NCBI GenBank assembly: GCA_027858915.1
Contig: JAQIBT010000161.1
Coordinates: 1-42,714 of the forward strand
Length of the DNA: 42,714 nt
Reading direction: 5' to 3'
Origin: Salinisphaera sp.
Lineage (GTDB): Bacteria > Pseudomonadota > Gammaproteobacteria > Nevskiales > Salinisphaeraceae
Positions 8,690 to 16,939 of the stretch are shown in pieces. How positions within the stretch are numbered: the stretch's first letter is position 1; the number at the start of each line of letters is the position of its first letter. The notes below the pieces were generated by a model that did not search any database, was not told the DNA's origin, and saw only the letters and a list, made by a program, of their open reading frames with translations. The position numbers and the translations under genes are program-made.

Positions 8690-9466
8690 ATGACTGCCAG
8701 AGACTCATCGCCCGACACCGATAAGCCCGTCGTCCTGATGGAAGGACTGAACAAGCATTTTGGCTCGCTGCACGTACTACGCGATGTTGACCTGTCGGTT
8801 GCGCCCGGCGAGGTCGTGGTGATCATCGGCGCCAGTGGCTCCGGCAAGTCGACCTTGATCCGCTGCATCAACGGCCTTGAGGAATTCCAACAAGGACGTA
8901 TCGACGTCGACAGCAACGAGCTGCGGCCCAATGGGGCAAGCCGCAGAGCGCTGCACACCATTCGTCGCGAGGTCGGCATGGTGTTCCAGCAGTTCAACCT
9001 GTTCCCGCACCGTAGCGTGCGAGACAACGTCATGCTGGCGCCGCGCAAGGTCCGTGGCTGGTCTCGGGAGCAGGCTCGCGAAACCGCTGACAAACTGCTC
9101 AAACGGGTCGGTATTGCCGACCAGGCCGACAAATATCCGGCTCAGTTGTCGGGCGGGCAGCAGCAGCGTGTAGCCATTGCACGCGCACTGGCCATGCAGC
9201 CACGCCTGATGCTGTTCGATGAGCCGACCTCTGCACTCGATCCAGAGATGATCGGCGAAGTCCTCGACGTCATGCGAGAACTCGCGCGCGAAGGCATGAC
9301 CATGGTAGTTGTCACCCATGAGATGGGCTTTGCCCGCGAAGTCGCTGACCGTGCGATTTATATTCATCAGGGCAGCATCGTGGAACAGGGCCCCCCGGAA
9401 GCCGTTTTCGACAATCCCCAGAACGAACGAACACAGTCATTTCTATCCAGAGTGCTAAAGCACTGA
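8690..9466 (+). CDS. glnQ: Polar amino acid ABC transporter ATP-binding protein
   Basis: 258-aa ABC ATPase powering GlnP. It carries Walker A (GASGSGKST, residues 48-56), the Q-loop in [12 protein letters not shown], the signature [16 protein letters not shown], Walker B ([14 protein letters not shown]) and the switch histidine in [12 protein letters not shown]. The first ~15 residues are a polar tail. GAGG precedes the ATG. It is the last gene of the operon and converges with azlD over a gap of about 30 bp without a clear terminator hairpin. Confidence 0.93.
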   Translation: MTARDSSPDTDKPVVLMEGLNKHFGSLHVLRDVDLSVAPGEVVVIIGASGSGKSTLIRCINGLEEFQQGRIDVDSNELRPNGASRRALHTIRREVGMVFQQFNLFPHRSVRDNVMLAPRKVRGWSREQARETADKLLKRVGIADQADKYPAQLSGGQQQRVAIARALAMQPRLMLFDEPTSALDPEMIGEVLDVMRELAREGMTMVVVTHEMGFAREVADRAIYIHQGSIVEQGPPEAVFDNPQNERTQSFLSRVLKH

Positions 9467-9498
9467 GCGCCACAGGCCCTGATACGGCACCGGGACAC

Positions 9499-9831
9499 TC
9501 AAAGACTCGTGATGAAGATCAGCCCCCAGAGCGTGCACATGCCTGCGATTACGGTATAAAGTACGTTGCGCGTCTTCCAGGCGACTACGGCCGCGACAAG
9601 CGCCGCCCAGAGCGACAAATTGCCGACGCGCAGATCGAGACCGCCGTGGTCGTTGACGACCAGCAGCGGCGCGATCATCGCCGAGAAAACGGCGACCGGC
9701 ACGAAGCGAAGCGCGGCCTGCAACCAGGTCGGCAATTCCACGGTATCGATCAACGCAATGAAGCACAGACGCAGACCAAAGCTCAGGAGCGCCGCCAGCA
9801 CCACAACCAACCACCAGCTGCCCGAAGTCAT
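9499..9831 (-). CDS. azlD: Branched-chain amino acid exporter small subunit AzlD
   Basis: 110-aa hydrophobic protein with about four membrane segments, starting MTSGSWWLVVVLAALLSFGL and carrying FVPVAVFSAMIAPLL, the usual AzlD core. With AzlC it forms an exporter for branched-chain amino acids or their analogues (known from B. subtilis azlCD and C. glutamicum brnFE). Its ATG overlaps the azlC stop by 4 nt, a sign of translational coupling. A longer frame in the same register overlapping azlC was not used. Confidence 0.85.
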   Translation of the reverse strand: MTSGSWWLVVVLAALLSFGLRLCFIALIDTVELPTWLQAALRFVPVAVFSAMIAPLLVVNDHGGLDLRVGNLSLWAALVAAVVAWKTRNVLYTVIAGMCTLWGLIFITSL

Positions 9832-10538
9832 GACGCAGAGCCGGTCACGCGGGCAGTGGCTAGGCCCGCTGCGATGCCGGCGAGCGCGCCGGCTATCAGA
9901 CCTGTATTCCACGGAAGCGAGTGAGCGACCACCGCCACAACGGCCGCCACCACCGCCGCCGCGATCGTGGCGCGGTCGACGATAGCTGGCACAAGGAGAG
10001 CCAGAAACGTGAGCGGCACGGCGAATTCGAGCCCCCAGTTCTGAGGCAGCTCTCCTCCGAGCAGCGCGCCTCCGAGCAACGCCAACTGCCAGGTGCCCCA
10101 CAGCGATAATGCCGCCCCAGCATAGAAGCGTAACCGCTGACCGCGTTGCCGGCGCTGTTCGAATCCGTAGAGCGACACCATGAACGACTGGTCCGTCAAG
10201 GGATAGGCCACCAGAGCCTTGGCCCACGGTGGCGCACCGCGAACATGCGAGGCAATCGATGCGCTGTACATCACGAAACGGAGATTGATGAAGAATACCG
10301 TGGCGAGAATCACCAGCAGCGGCGTGCCCTGAACGAAAAGCTGCATGGCAGCAATCTGCGCCGTCCCCGCAAACATCAGCAGTGATCCCGCCGTGACCTG
10401 CCAGACCGACAACCCCAGGCGTACGCCGACCACGCCCGTAATCATCGCAAACGGGACAATACTGATCAGGATCGGCGTCATGGCCTGTATGCCGGCGAAG
10501 AAATCCGAGCCGGCGAATCGGCGCGCTTCTGTGGTCAT
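9828..10538 (-). CDS. azlC: Branched-chain amino acid exporter large subunit AzlC
   Basis: 236-aa inner-membrane protein of the AzlC/BrnF (LIV-E) family. Recognisable segments are GIQAMTPILISIVPFAMITG near the N-terminus, LMFAGTAQIAAMQLF, FFINLRFVMYSASIASH and the acidic TDQSFMVSLY. Six to seven hydrophobic stretches follow. GAGGA precedes the ATG at a good distance. The pair azlC-azlD forms a two-gene operon converging on glnHPQ. The substrate is inferred only from family membership. Confidence 0.87.
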   Translation of the reverse strand: MTTEARRFAGSDFFAGIQAMTPILISIVPFAMITGVVGVRLGLSVWQVTAGSLLMFAGTAQIAAMQLFVQGTPLLVILATVFFINLRFVMYSASIASHVRGAPPWAKALVAYPLTDQSFMVSLYGFEQRRQRGQRLRFYAGAALSLWGTWQLALLGGALLGGELPQNWGLEFAVPLTFLALLVPAIVDRATIAAAVVAAVVAVVAHSLPWNTGLIAGALAGIAAGLATARVTGSAS

Positions 10539-10550
10539 GGTCTATTCCTC

Positions 10551-10978
10551 ATGGCGACGCTCGCCCAGCCGGCGAGGCAATACAGGTTGCCGACTATCTC
10601 CGCGCCGGTCGAATCACAGTCGATCAACGACGCGCTGCTCGATTCGCTGGTAGAAATGGGGTCGCGGGTCGTCGTCAGCGCCGGCCCGTCGGGCTATGAT
10701 CGCCCGGCCGACCGATCGATACTACCGCGCCCATCATTGCCTACGGGATCGCACGCCAAGGGCTGTTCGGCGGCGTACGACTGGGCGGGGGCAGGATTAC
10801 ATTCCATACCGCCGCCGATAACGCCATCTACGACGGCCATCCGACGCTGCGGCAAGTACAGTTGCAGGCCGACGAAGCGCCCGCTTCCATGCAGCATTAT
10901 ACGGATGTCTTACAGCAATTCATCGTAGCCGGCCACAAGGTCACGACGACTACCGAACGCCCTCAACCCTCGGCGTAG
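10551..10978 (+). pseudogene. Frameshifted, N-terminally truncated SYLF (Ysc84-type lipid-binding) protein
   Basis: Two reading frames together give the C-terminal part of a SYLF-domain protein. Frame one carries INDALLDSLVEMGSRVVVSA then GPSGYDR. After a shift at about 10700-10730, another frame continues with IIAYGIARQGLFGGVRLGG then ADNAIYDG and runs to a TAG at 10976. This matches the usual family order (DALL..K..LGAD..VAAGP.G, then YS.SRGLFAGVSL.G....YYG). The signal peptide and first half are missing, and the upstream side abuts the azlC start region. The tail overlaps the end of the chemoreceptor gene on the other strand by 16 nt. A sequencing error could mimic the shift but not the missing half. 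Confidence 0.6.
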
Positions 10979-12666
10979 TCACGGTTGCTGTAGGACAGAG
11001 TCCCAGTAGACGGCACAGCAGGCTCGGCCGACTGGTGCAGGCTGACCGTTCGCTGGTCAGGGGCGTCGTCGGCATTCATTTCGATCGATTCGTGATTGGC
11101 TGCGTCTACGGCTTCGAGTTGGAAGAACGCGACACGACTCTTGAGCAATTGCGCCTGTTCTTCCAGCGAGCGACTCGCGGCGGCCGATTGCTCGACCAGC
11201 GAGGCGTTTTGCTGCGTAACCCCTTCCATTTGCGAAATCGCGATATTCACCTGTTCGATTCCGTGCGATTGTTCCTGGCTGGCCGTGGCGATCTCCGCTA
11301 CAATTTTGCCGACCTTGCCGATGCCGGCCACAATTTCGTCGAGCACCTGGCCCGACAACGCGACCTGTTCGCATCCATCGGCGACCTTCCCCGCACTCTC
11401 CGACACCAGCTGCCTGATATCCTTGGCCGCCGCCGCGCTGCGGCTCGCAAGGCTTCGCACCTCGGTCGCCACGACCGCAAATCCGCGACCCTGCTCGCCA
11501 GCCCGCGCCGCTTCCACCGAGGCGTTCAGTGCGAGCAGATTGGTCTGAAAAGCGATATCGTCAATCAGGCCAACGATTTCATTGATCTTCAAACTGGACT
11601 TTTCGATTTCCCGCATGGAGTCCACGGCACGCGACGTCACATCGCTGCCTTCCTCGGCTTTTACCCGTACCCCCTGCGCCACCTGATCAGCCTCAGAGGC
11701 GTTATGAGCATTCTGCTTCACAGTCGCCGTCATCTGCTCCATCGAGGCTGCGGTTTCCTCCAGACTTGTCGTCTGCTGGTGGGTTCGGCTGCTCAAGTCC
11801 TCGTTGCCGGCGGCGATTTCGATCGTACCGACCGTGACCGAATCTGCACTGTTGCCAACATCATGAACGACGGCGTAAAGCCGTGCCCGCATCGACTCGA
11901 TACCCGTGATCATGGCCCCAAATTCATCGCGAAAGCGGTTATCGAACTGCTCGTAGAGACGGCCTTCGGTAATCGCGCCAACAAAGCGACGTGCGACCGC
12001 TAGCGGCCGTGTGATACTGCGCATCAGCCAGAGCATGATCAACAGCGACAGCACCAGCACCGTAGCGAAGGCAGCGACGATGAAGGTTTGGAACCGCTGG
12101 GCCGCCATGCTGGCATGCTCGTAGGCACTCGCGGCAGACGACTGCTGAAGTTTCCATAGCTTACCGAGCGTTGCGGCCAGTCGCTCGACCGGCACACGCA
12201 ACGAGATCCCGTACACGCTGGTAGCTTCCATCATGTCACCATCGTTCAACGCCTTCGCCATATCGCTCAGACCCGCCACGATGGTCTTCAAATCGTTGCG
12301 CGCCTTGGTTGCAAGTGCCCGCTCGGGCGGCGTCGTGATCAGGGCCGGATCGTAGCGCGCCCAATCGGCAGTCATTTTTTTCCGGCTAACCTCCAGGTCT
12401 CCGGCAAGGCCCTGCATGATTGATGTATTGGCGTCGGATGTCAGCGCCGTACCCACCCGCGCATGCAGCGTCCGTACCTGCTGATTGAGGCTGGCGATCG
12501 CCTCGATGCCGGCGAGGTTCGTGTGATACATCGCGCCCATGTCGTCAGCCGTGCGCTGGATCGACGAGATCGCCAGCAAGCCAAGCAGGGCGGCGCCAAC
12601 CAGCGTCAATCCGAAACCGATCGCCAACTTGGCTCGAACACTTTTCCGGGGATTCAGCATGATCAT
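10963..12666 (-). CDS. Methyl-accepting chemotaxis protein with 4-helix-bundle sensor
   Basis: 567-aa transmembrane chemoreceptor. TM1 is at about residues 13-35, a periplasmic four-helix-bundle-like domain at 36-193, TM2 at 194-215 and HAMP at 216-268. A long cytoplasmic coiled-coil signalling domain follows, with the conserved tip [20 protein letters not shown] then [20 protein letters not shown], which binds CheA and CheW. The C-terminus is a flexible tail without the NWETF-type CheR pentapeptide. A second ATG two codons later (MLNPRKS) is better spaced from GGAT and may be the true start. No che genes are nearby, so it feeds a chemotaxis core elsewhere. Ligand unknown. Confidence 0.92.
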   Translation of the reverse strand: MIMLNPRKSVRAKLAIGFGLTLVGAALLGLLAISSIQRTADDMGAMYHTNLAGIEAIASLNQQVRTLHARVGTALTSDANTSIMQGLAGDLEVSRKKMTADWARYDPALITTPPERALATKARNDLKTIVAGLSDMAKALNDGDMMEATSVYGISLRVPVERLAATLGKLWKLQQSSAASAYEHASMAAQRFQTFIVAAFATVLVLSLLIMLWLMRSITRPLAVARRFVGAITEGRLYEQFDNRFRDEFGAMITGIESMRARLYAVVHDVGNSADSVTVGTIEIAAGNEDLSSRTHQQTTSLEETAASMEQMTATVKQNAHNASEADQVAQGVRVKAEEGSDVTSRAVDSMREIEKSSLKINEIVGLIDDIAFQTNLLALNASVEAARAGEQGRGFAVVATEVRSLASRSAAAAKDIRQLVSESAGKVADGCEQVALSGQVLDEIVAGIGKVGKIVAEIATASQEQSHGIEQVNIAISQMEGVTQQNASLVEQSAAASRSLEEQAQLLKSRVAFFQLEAVDAANHESIEMNADDAPDQRTVSLHQSAEPAVPSTGTLSYSNRDYAEG

Positions 12667-13104
12667 CTATCCATCAGCAATGGTTTATCGGGCAAAAGCG
12701 TCATACAGCACCGCTACAATTCACGACTTCAATATCCGGGACCTCGCACAACAGCGCAGAGCTCGGGCGTAGTCATCACCCGGTTCGCCATCTAAAGTGG
12801 ACCCAAGTGTCAAGACAGAATCACTTTTAATTTAAGCTGTAATTCTCTCGCTGCATGCAACTGGACGGCGCTGCCCAGCCGAAGCGACCGAGGGGTCTTT
12901 TACTTTTAACGTCAGCGGTCGCCGCCGATAGGCCAGTGACGCCAATCGGCAACACTGGCCTATCGGCACGCGGTGTCGAAACTTGAAGCCCGAGCCAGGC
13001 GAGAATCGCGGCGAGTTCGCTGTGTCCAACCGATTGATGGTTTCCGCCGGCGTTGCGGATCAGTAAAGTCGCCTGATCCCCCGGTTCACGGTTAGTCGAG
13101 GAAC
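12667..13104. other. Divergent intergenic region with 15-bp inverted repeat
   Basis: 438 bp between the chemoreceptor and antiporter starts. It contains an AT-rich tract (about 12823-12850), a 15-bp perfect inverted repeat listed separately, and the GAGGA ribosome site of the antiporter. A minus-strand open frame of 99 codons crosses it and runs into the antiporter gene, but I see no homology or ribosome site for it. I see no terminator with a U-tract. Confidence 0.5.
12924..12967. repeat. Perfect 15-bp inverted repeat, 14-nt loop
   Basis: GCCGATAGGCCAGTG (12924-12938) is exactly mirrored at 12953-12967 around a 14-nt spacer. No T-run follows on either side, so it is not a rho-independent terminator. 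It sits about 140 bp before the antiporter start and 260 bp before the chemoreceptor start. It could be a regulator site or the trace of a mobile element. Confidence 0.75.
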
Positions 13105-14958
13105 ATGGCCGATTCTCATATTTCATTCGTTCCTCTGCTGCTGGTCATCGCCGTGAGTTTTGCGGTACCCGTGGTCTTGGCGCCCGTTCGGCGCATCGGT
13201 ATTCCTGTTGTGGTCGGTGAGATCATCGCCGGCATACTGATGGGGGACAGCGGGCTAGGCGTGGTGACCGAGGATTTCGTACTGCGGGTGCTGTCGGTCT
13301 TCGGCTTTGCCTACCTGATGTTCCTGTCCGGTCTGGAAATCAATTTCTCGGACCTGGCGCCACGCCGCGGTCTGCGTGCCAGCCGCCCGTGGAACCGCTG
13401 GCGCCGCAATCCGTTCGTGCTCGGCGGCGCGTCATTCATGCTGACGGCCCTGTGCTCGCTCGCAGCCGGGTTGTACATGCAATACGCCGGCTGGGTGGAC
13501 CAACCGTGGCTGATGGCGCTCATTCTCTCGACGACATCACTCGGCGTGGTGGCGCCGGTGCTCAAGGAACGGGGTTTGATCAACAGTCCCTACGGGCAGG
13601 CGCTGTTGGTCTCTGCCCTGGTCGCCGACGTGATCACGATTCTGCTGGTCAGCGGCTACGCCATGCTGCGCGCCGGCGGCACTTCGGATCTGTTGCTGAT
13701 CATGGTGCTGCTGCTGGCGTTTCTGGCCGCCTACCAGTTGGCGTCCCGGTTTCGCTCGCATCTGCCGGCCCAGCGGCTGATGCAAGCCTTGTCCACGGCC
13801 ACCTCGCAGATTCGTGTCCGTGGCTCGCTGGCCCTGGCGCTGGTATTTATCGCGCTGGCCGAATCCCTGGGTATCGAAAATATACTGGGGGCATTTCTGG
13901 CCGGGGTGATTGTCTCGCTGATGTCGGGTCAGAAAAGCTTTGTACTGCGCGAAAAACTGGATGCGATCGGCTACGGTTTCTTTATCCCGATCTTCTTCAT
14001 CATGGTCGGAGTGAAATTCGATCTGCCGGCCCTGCTCGGCTCCAACTCTCCTTGGGAGACCGTCGGCCTGCTGGTGGTCGCTGCATTCGCCGTCAAACTG
14101 GTCGGTGCACTCGTATTTCGTGTGGCCTTCGGATGGCGGGAGACGGCGGGCGCTGCCACCCTGCTGTCTGCCCGCTTGTCGCTGATCATTGCGGTGTCGG
14201 CGATCGGCGTGGAGATTGGCGTGATCTCGTTGGCGCTCAACGCGGCCATCATTCTGGTGGCCATCATCAGCTGCCTGCTGGCACCCATTGCGTTCACCCG
14301 GCTCGCACCGCCCGAGTATCAGTCGGGCCGTTCGATCATGGTGGTCGGCCATGATCGCGACGCCGCCACACTGATCGGGCGACTACGCCAGGTCGGGCGC
14401 GACGTGCTGGTGGCAGAGCATATGCCGTATGGCGAAGGCGACGATCCGCCTGCCCGCAGTCGACTGATTGAATGGCTGCGCGAAGCCGGCATAGAACGCG
14501 CCGACACCGTGATCGCCATGGCGGATACCGATGCCGACAACCTGTCGATTTGTCGCGTGGCCCGCGATGTTCACGCGCTGCGCACAACACTGGCCTGGGT
14601 ACGAGACCCAGGTTTCAACGCCGATTTTCGCTCGGCCGGGGTCCAGGTGGTCAACCCCGCGTACGCCAAGATGCTGCTGCTCGAGGTCATGGCGTTAGGC
14701 CACAGCACTTTCGACGCCACGACCCACGAAGGCGATGAACAGGAAATGCGCGTGGTGAAACTACAGAACCCGAGGCTGGCCAAACTGGAGCTGCGCCGAC
14801 TGGGATTCAGCCGGGACGTACGCGTGCTGCGCATCGAGCGCCGCGGCGCGATGCTGGAGCCTGAACCATCGGTCGTTCTGCACGTGAACGACACGCTGAC
14901 AATCACGGGCGAGCGCGACGATGTCGATACCGCCGCGCGTCGGCTGGCTCGTCGATAG
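13105..14958 (+). CDS. CPA2-family cation/proton antiporter with RCK (TrkA-N/TrkA-C) domains
   Basis: 617-aa inner-membrane protein of the monovalent cation:proton antiporter-2 (KefB/C-like) family, expected to exchange K+ or Na+ for H+. Residues 1-395 hold about 12 membrane segments, including VGEIIAGILMGDSGLG, the discontinuous-helix region STTSLGVVAPVLKERG and NILGAFLAGVIVSLM. Residues ~410-530 resemble a TrkA-N nucleotide-binding domain and ~540-615 a TrkA-C domain (LRRLGFSRDVRVLRI, NDTLTITGERDDV). The glycine motif of the first RCK domain is degenerate (VGHDRDAATLIGRL instead of GxGxxG), so nucleotide control may be altered. GAGGA precedes the ATG. No KefF/KefG ancillary gene is adjacent. 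Confidence 0.88.
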   Translation: MADSHISFVPLLLVIAVSFAVPVVLAPVRRIGIPVVVGEIIAGILMGDSGLGVVTEDFVLRVLSVFGFAYLMFLSGLEINFSDLAPRRGLRASRPWNRWRRNPFVLGGASFMLTALCSLAAGLYMQYAGWVDQPWLMALILSTTSLGVVAPVLKERGLINSPYGQALLVSALVADVITILLVSGYAMLRAGGTSDLLLIMVLLLAFLAAYQLASRFRSHLPAQRLMQALSTATSQIRVRGSLALALVFIALAESLGIENILGAFLAGVIVSLMSGQKSFVLREKLDAIGYGFFIPIFFIMVGVKFDLPALLGSNSPWETVGLLVVAAFAVKLVGALVFRVAFGWRETAGAATLLSARLSLIIAVSAIGVEIGVISLALNAAIILVAIISCLLAPIAFTRLAPPEYQSGRSIMVVGHDRDAATLIGRLRQVGRDVLVAEHMPYGEGDDPPARSRLIEWLREAGIERADTVIAMADTDADNLSICRVARDVHALRTTLAWVRDPGFNADFRSAGVQVVNPAYAKMLLLEVMALGHSTFDATTHEGDEQEMRVVKLQNPRLAKLELRRLGFSRDVRVLRIERRGAMLEPEPSVVLHVNDTLTITGERDDVDTAARRLARR

Positions 14959-15139
14959 CATCAACGACAAGGCGTCGCATAGGTCAACACAGCGTATCGA
15001 CTCCCTTCGCGATCAAGGTAACGAACCGGATATTACCCGTTCTTAATCAATTCTTTACCGTGCGCTGTGCAGTATTCAGGGTATCGAGCTGACTTTCAAA
15101 TCACTGAAGGGTGAGGCAACACTGAAGGATGGGCGAAAA

Positions 15140-15952
15140 ATGACGAAATCGCAGAGCGGTACCCGGGAAATGTTGTGCAAGGTGCCTGAGATCACGCTGT
15201 ACTTCTGGATCATTAAAATCCTTGCAACGACGGTGGGTGAAACGGCAGCCGATTTCCTCAACGTCAACCTCGGCTTCGGGTTGACGGGCACGTCCTATGT
15301 GATGGGAATCCTGCTGGTCGCGATTCTGATCTACCAGTTCGTCAAGTTGCGTTACGTGCCGTGGCTATACTGGTTAACCGTTATCCTTATCAGTATCGTA
15401 GGCACGTTGATTACCGATAATCTGACCGATAATTTTGGTGTGCCACTGTGGATATCGACTGCAGTATTCACAGGGTTGCTCGCGGTTACATTCATCGCTT
15501 GGTATGTCAGCGAGAAGACGCTTTCGATTCACTCGATTTTCACAACCCGAAGAGAGCTTTTCTACTGGGCCGCCATCCTGTTTACGTTTGCACTGGGCAC
15601 TGCCGGCGGCGATCTGGCCACCGAGGGTATCGGGCTAGGTTATCTGACCGGCGTATTGATTTTCGGCGGGCTTATCGTAGTGACCACGATTGCCTTTTAC
15701 ACGCACATCTCTAACGCGGTTCTCGCCTTCTGGATCGCTTATGTTCTGACCCGTCCGCTGGGCGCGTCTATCGGGGATTTGTTGACGCAAGCGCCCAAGG
15801 ACGGCGGGCTGGGCTTCAGCCACGCAGTGATCAATGCCGTATTCTTCGCAGTTATCGTCGCGCTGATCGCTTATCTCACCGTCAGTGGAGCGGACAGGCC
15901 AACAGAAGAACAAGCTCAAGCCAAGCGGCGAGCCTGGAGGGGAAACGCGTAA
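15140..15952 (+). CDS. COG4705-type membrane protein of unknown function
   Basis: 270-aa polytopic protein with about eight membrane segments. The N-terminal motif KVPEITLYFWIIKILATTVG then ETAADFL is characteristic of a widespread uncharacterised membrane-anchored family (COG4705 by memory). A second, related pattern appears in FYWAAILFTFALGTAGGDLA, suggesting an internal duplication. The C-terminal tail is basic and polar. GGATGGGC lies upstream of the ATG. It stands alone, about 180 bp after the antiporter. Function unknown; a transport role would be a guess. Confidence 0.75.
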   Translation: MTKSQSGTREMLCKVPEITLYFWIIKILATTVGETAADFLNVNLGFGLTGTSYVMGILLVAILIYQFVKLRYVPWLYWLTVILISIVGTLITDNLTDNFGVPLWISTAVFTGLLAVTFIAWYVSEKTLSIHSIFTTRRELFYWAAILFTFALGTAGGDLATEGIGLGYLTGVLIFGGLIVVTTIAFYTHISNAVLAFWIAYVLTRPLGASIGDLLTQAPKDGGLGFSHAVINAVFFAVIVALIAYLTVSGADRPTEEQAQAKRRAWRGNA

Positions 15953-16090
15953 TTGGGCCCATGTCGAGCAGGCATGAAATACGGCGTGTGCAAAACGCAG
16001 AAACATGGGGCTTTTCGCCAGCCGCATATGTCACTGGATTAGAGCCTGCTGTAGACAAGTCACCTGATCGCTGGGCCAGGCCAGTCACTG

Positions 16091-16705
16091 TCAATGCACT
16101 TCGACCGCGACCTCGTTACGACGCATAAAGGGAATTGTCCACGGCGGATCGTAAAACCATGCGACGGGCGGCTGAGCGGCCTGCCATCGACTGGATGCGA
16201 TCGTCTTTTCAAGCGTTTCGCCACGTGCCTGCACCGCAGATGGTCTACGGCTACCAGAGAAACGCAACACGGCATAGGTCGCTGAGGGTGCCGTTGTCAG
16301 TTCGACCTTGTCGTTATTGGGGATGGGTGCGCTCGCCAGCGTGAGGTCGCTAGGGAGAAAGAAGCGTATACGCCAGCCGTCGGTCGTCTGGGCCTGGCTG
16401 ACCGGTGCGGTCATCGCAATCTTCTGTGACGACGGAGCCTGGGCCACCGGAGCCGTCATGGCGATCTTCGTATCCTGGCGGTTATCGCCGAATATATAGC
16501 CCGCGAGTATCTTGAATCCGGCGCTGCGAGCGGCCGGCGCGTCGGCCGCGCTGACAACCGTATCGGCCGCCAGGCGTTCATCGTAGCGGCGGATCTCGAC
16601 GTCGCCGACCTGATCGACAACGCGATATGCCGGCTCGGCTGTGCCCGCCCGATAACCGACGACCGAACAGCCAACCAGCCATAGACGGGACAGAACGCTT
16701 GCCAT
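16091..16705 (-). CDS. SOUL-family heme-binding-like lipoprotein
   Basis: 204 aa. A short hydrophobic N-terminus with lipobox LVGC (Cys13) suggests an envelope lipoprotein. The mature part starts AEPAYRVVDQVGDVEIRRYD, the standard opening of SOUL/HBP domains. The family motif IAMTAPV occurs twice in succession (KIAMTAPVAQ and KIAMTAPVSQ). The C-terminus FYDPPWTIPFMRRNEVAVEV is also typical. Family members bind heme or tetrapyrroles in some cases, but bacterial ones are mostly uncharacterised. GAGGG precedes the ATG. Signal-peptide length (12 residues) is at the lower limit. Confidence 0.82.
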   Translation of the reverse strand: MASVLSRLWLVGCSVVGYRAGTAEPAYRVVDQVGDVEIRRYDERLAADTVVSAADAPAARSAGFKILAGYIFGDNRQDTKIAMTAPVAQAPSSQKIAMTAPVSQAQTTDGWRIRFFLPSDLTLASAPIPNNDKVELTTAPSATYAVLRFSGSRRPSAVQARGETLEKTIASSRWQAAQPPVAWFYDPPWTIPFMRRNEVAVEVH

Positions 16706-16939
16706 CTTCTACACCCTCGCGGTGACGGTCATACCGCGCATGCCTTCTGATCATCTTGACGGATCATGACACAAGCCTGAGGAATGCGCTGAAATGCCGC
16801 CTGGCATCAGAATATAATGGAACCATGACGCACAGTAAGCGGTGAACCACAAACACAATACCGACGCTGTCCCGTACCGGCATGCCCGAACGCAGAATAT
16901 TTTTGCGAGGATGTATGCCGTTTCATTCGGCACCGCGCG

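Noticed and set aside
12790-12830. Sequence resembling an insertion-sequence end (GTGGACCCAAGTGTCAAGAC)
   Set aside because: No matching opposite end and no transposase fragment could be read beside it.
12827-13126. Minus-strand open frame of 99 codons before the antiporter gene
   Set aside because: No ribosome site, no recognisable motif, overlaps the antiporter start, and contains the inverted repeat.
13537-14352. Long minus-strand frame opposite the antiporter
   Set aside because: His/Gln/Arg-rich antisense shadow without homology.
15953-16060. Terminator after the COG4705 gene from GGGCCCATGT and ACATGGGGCTTTT
   Set aside because: Loop of about 45 nt and an uneven stem; not convincing.
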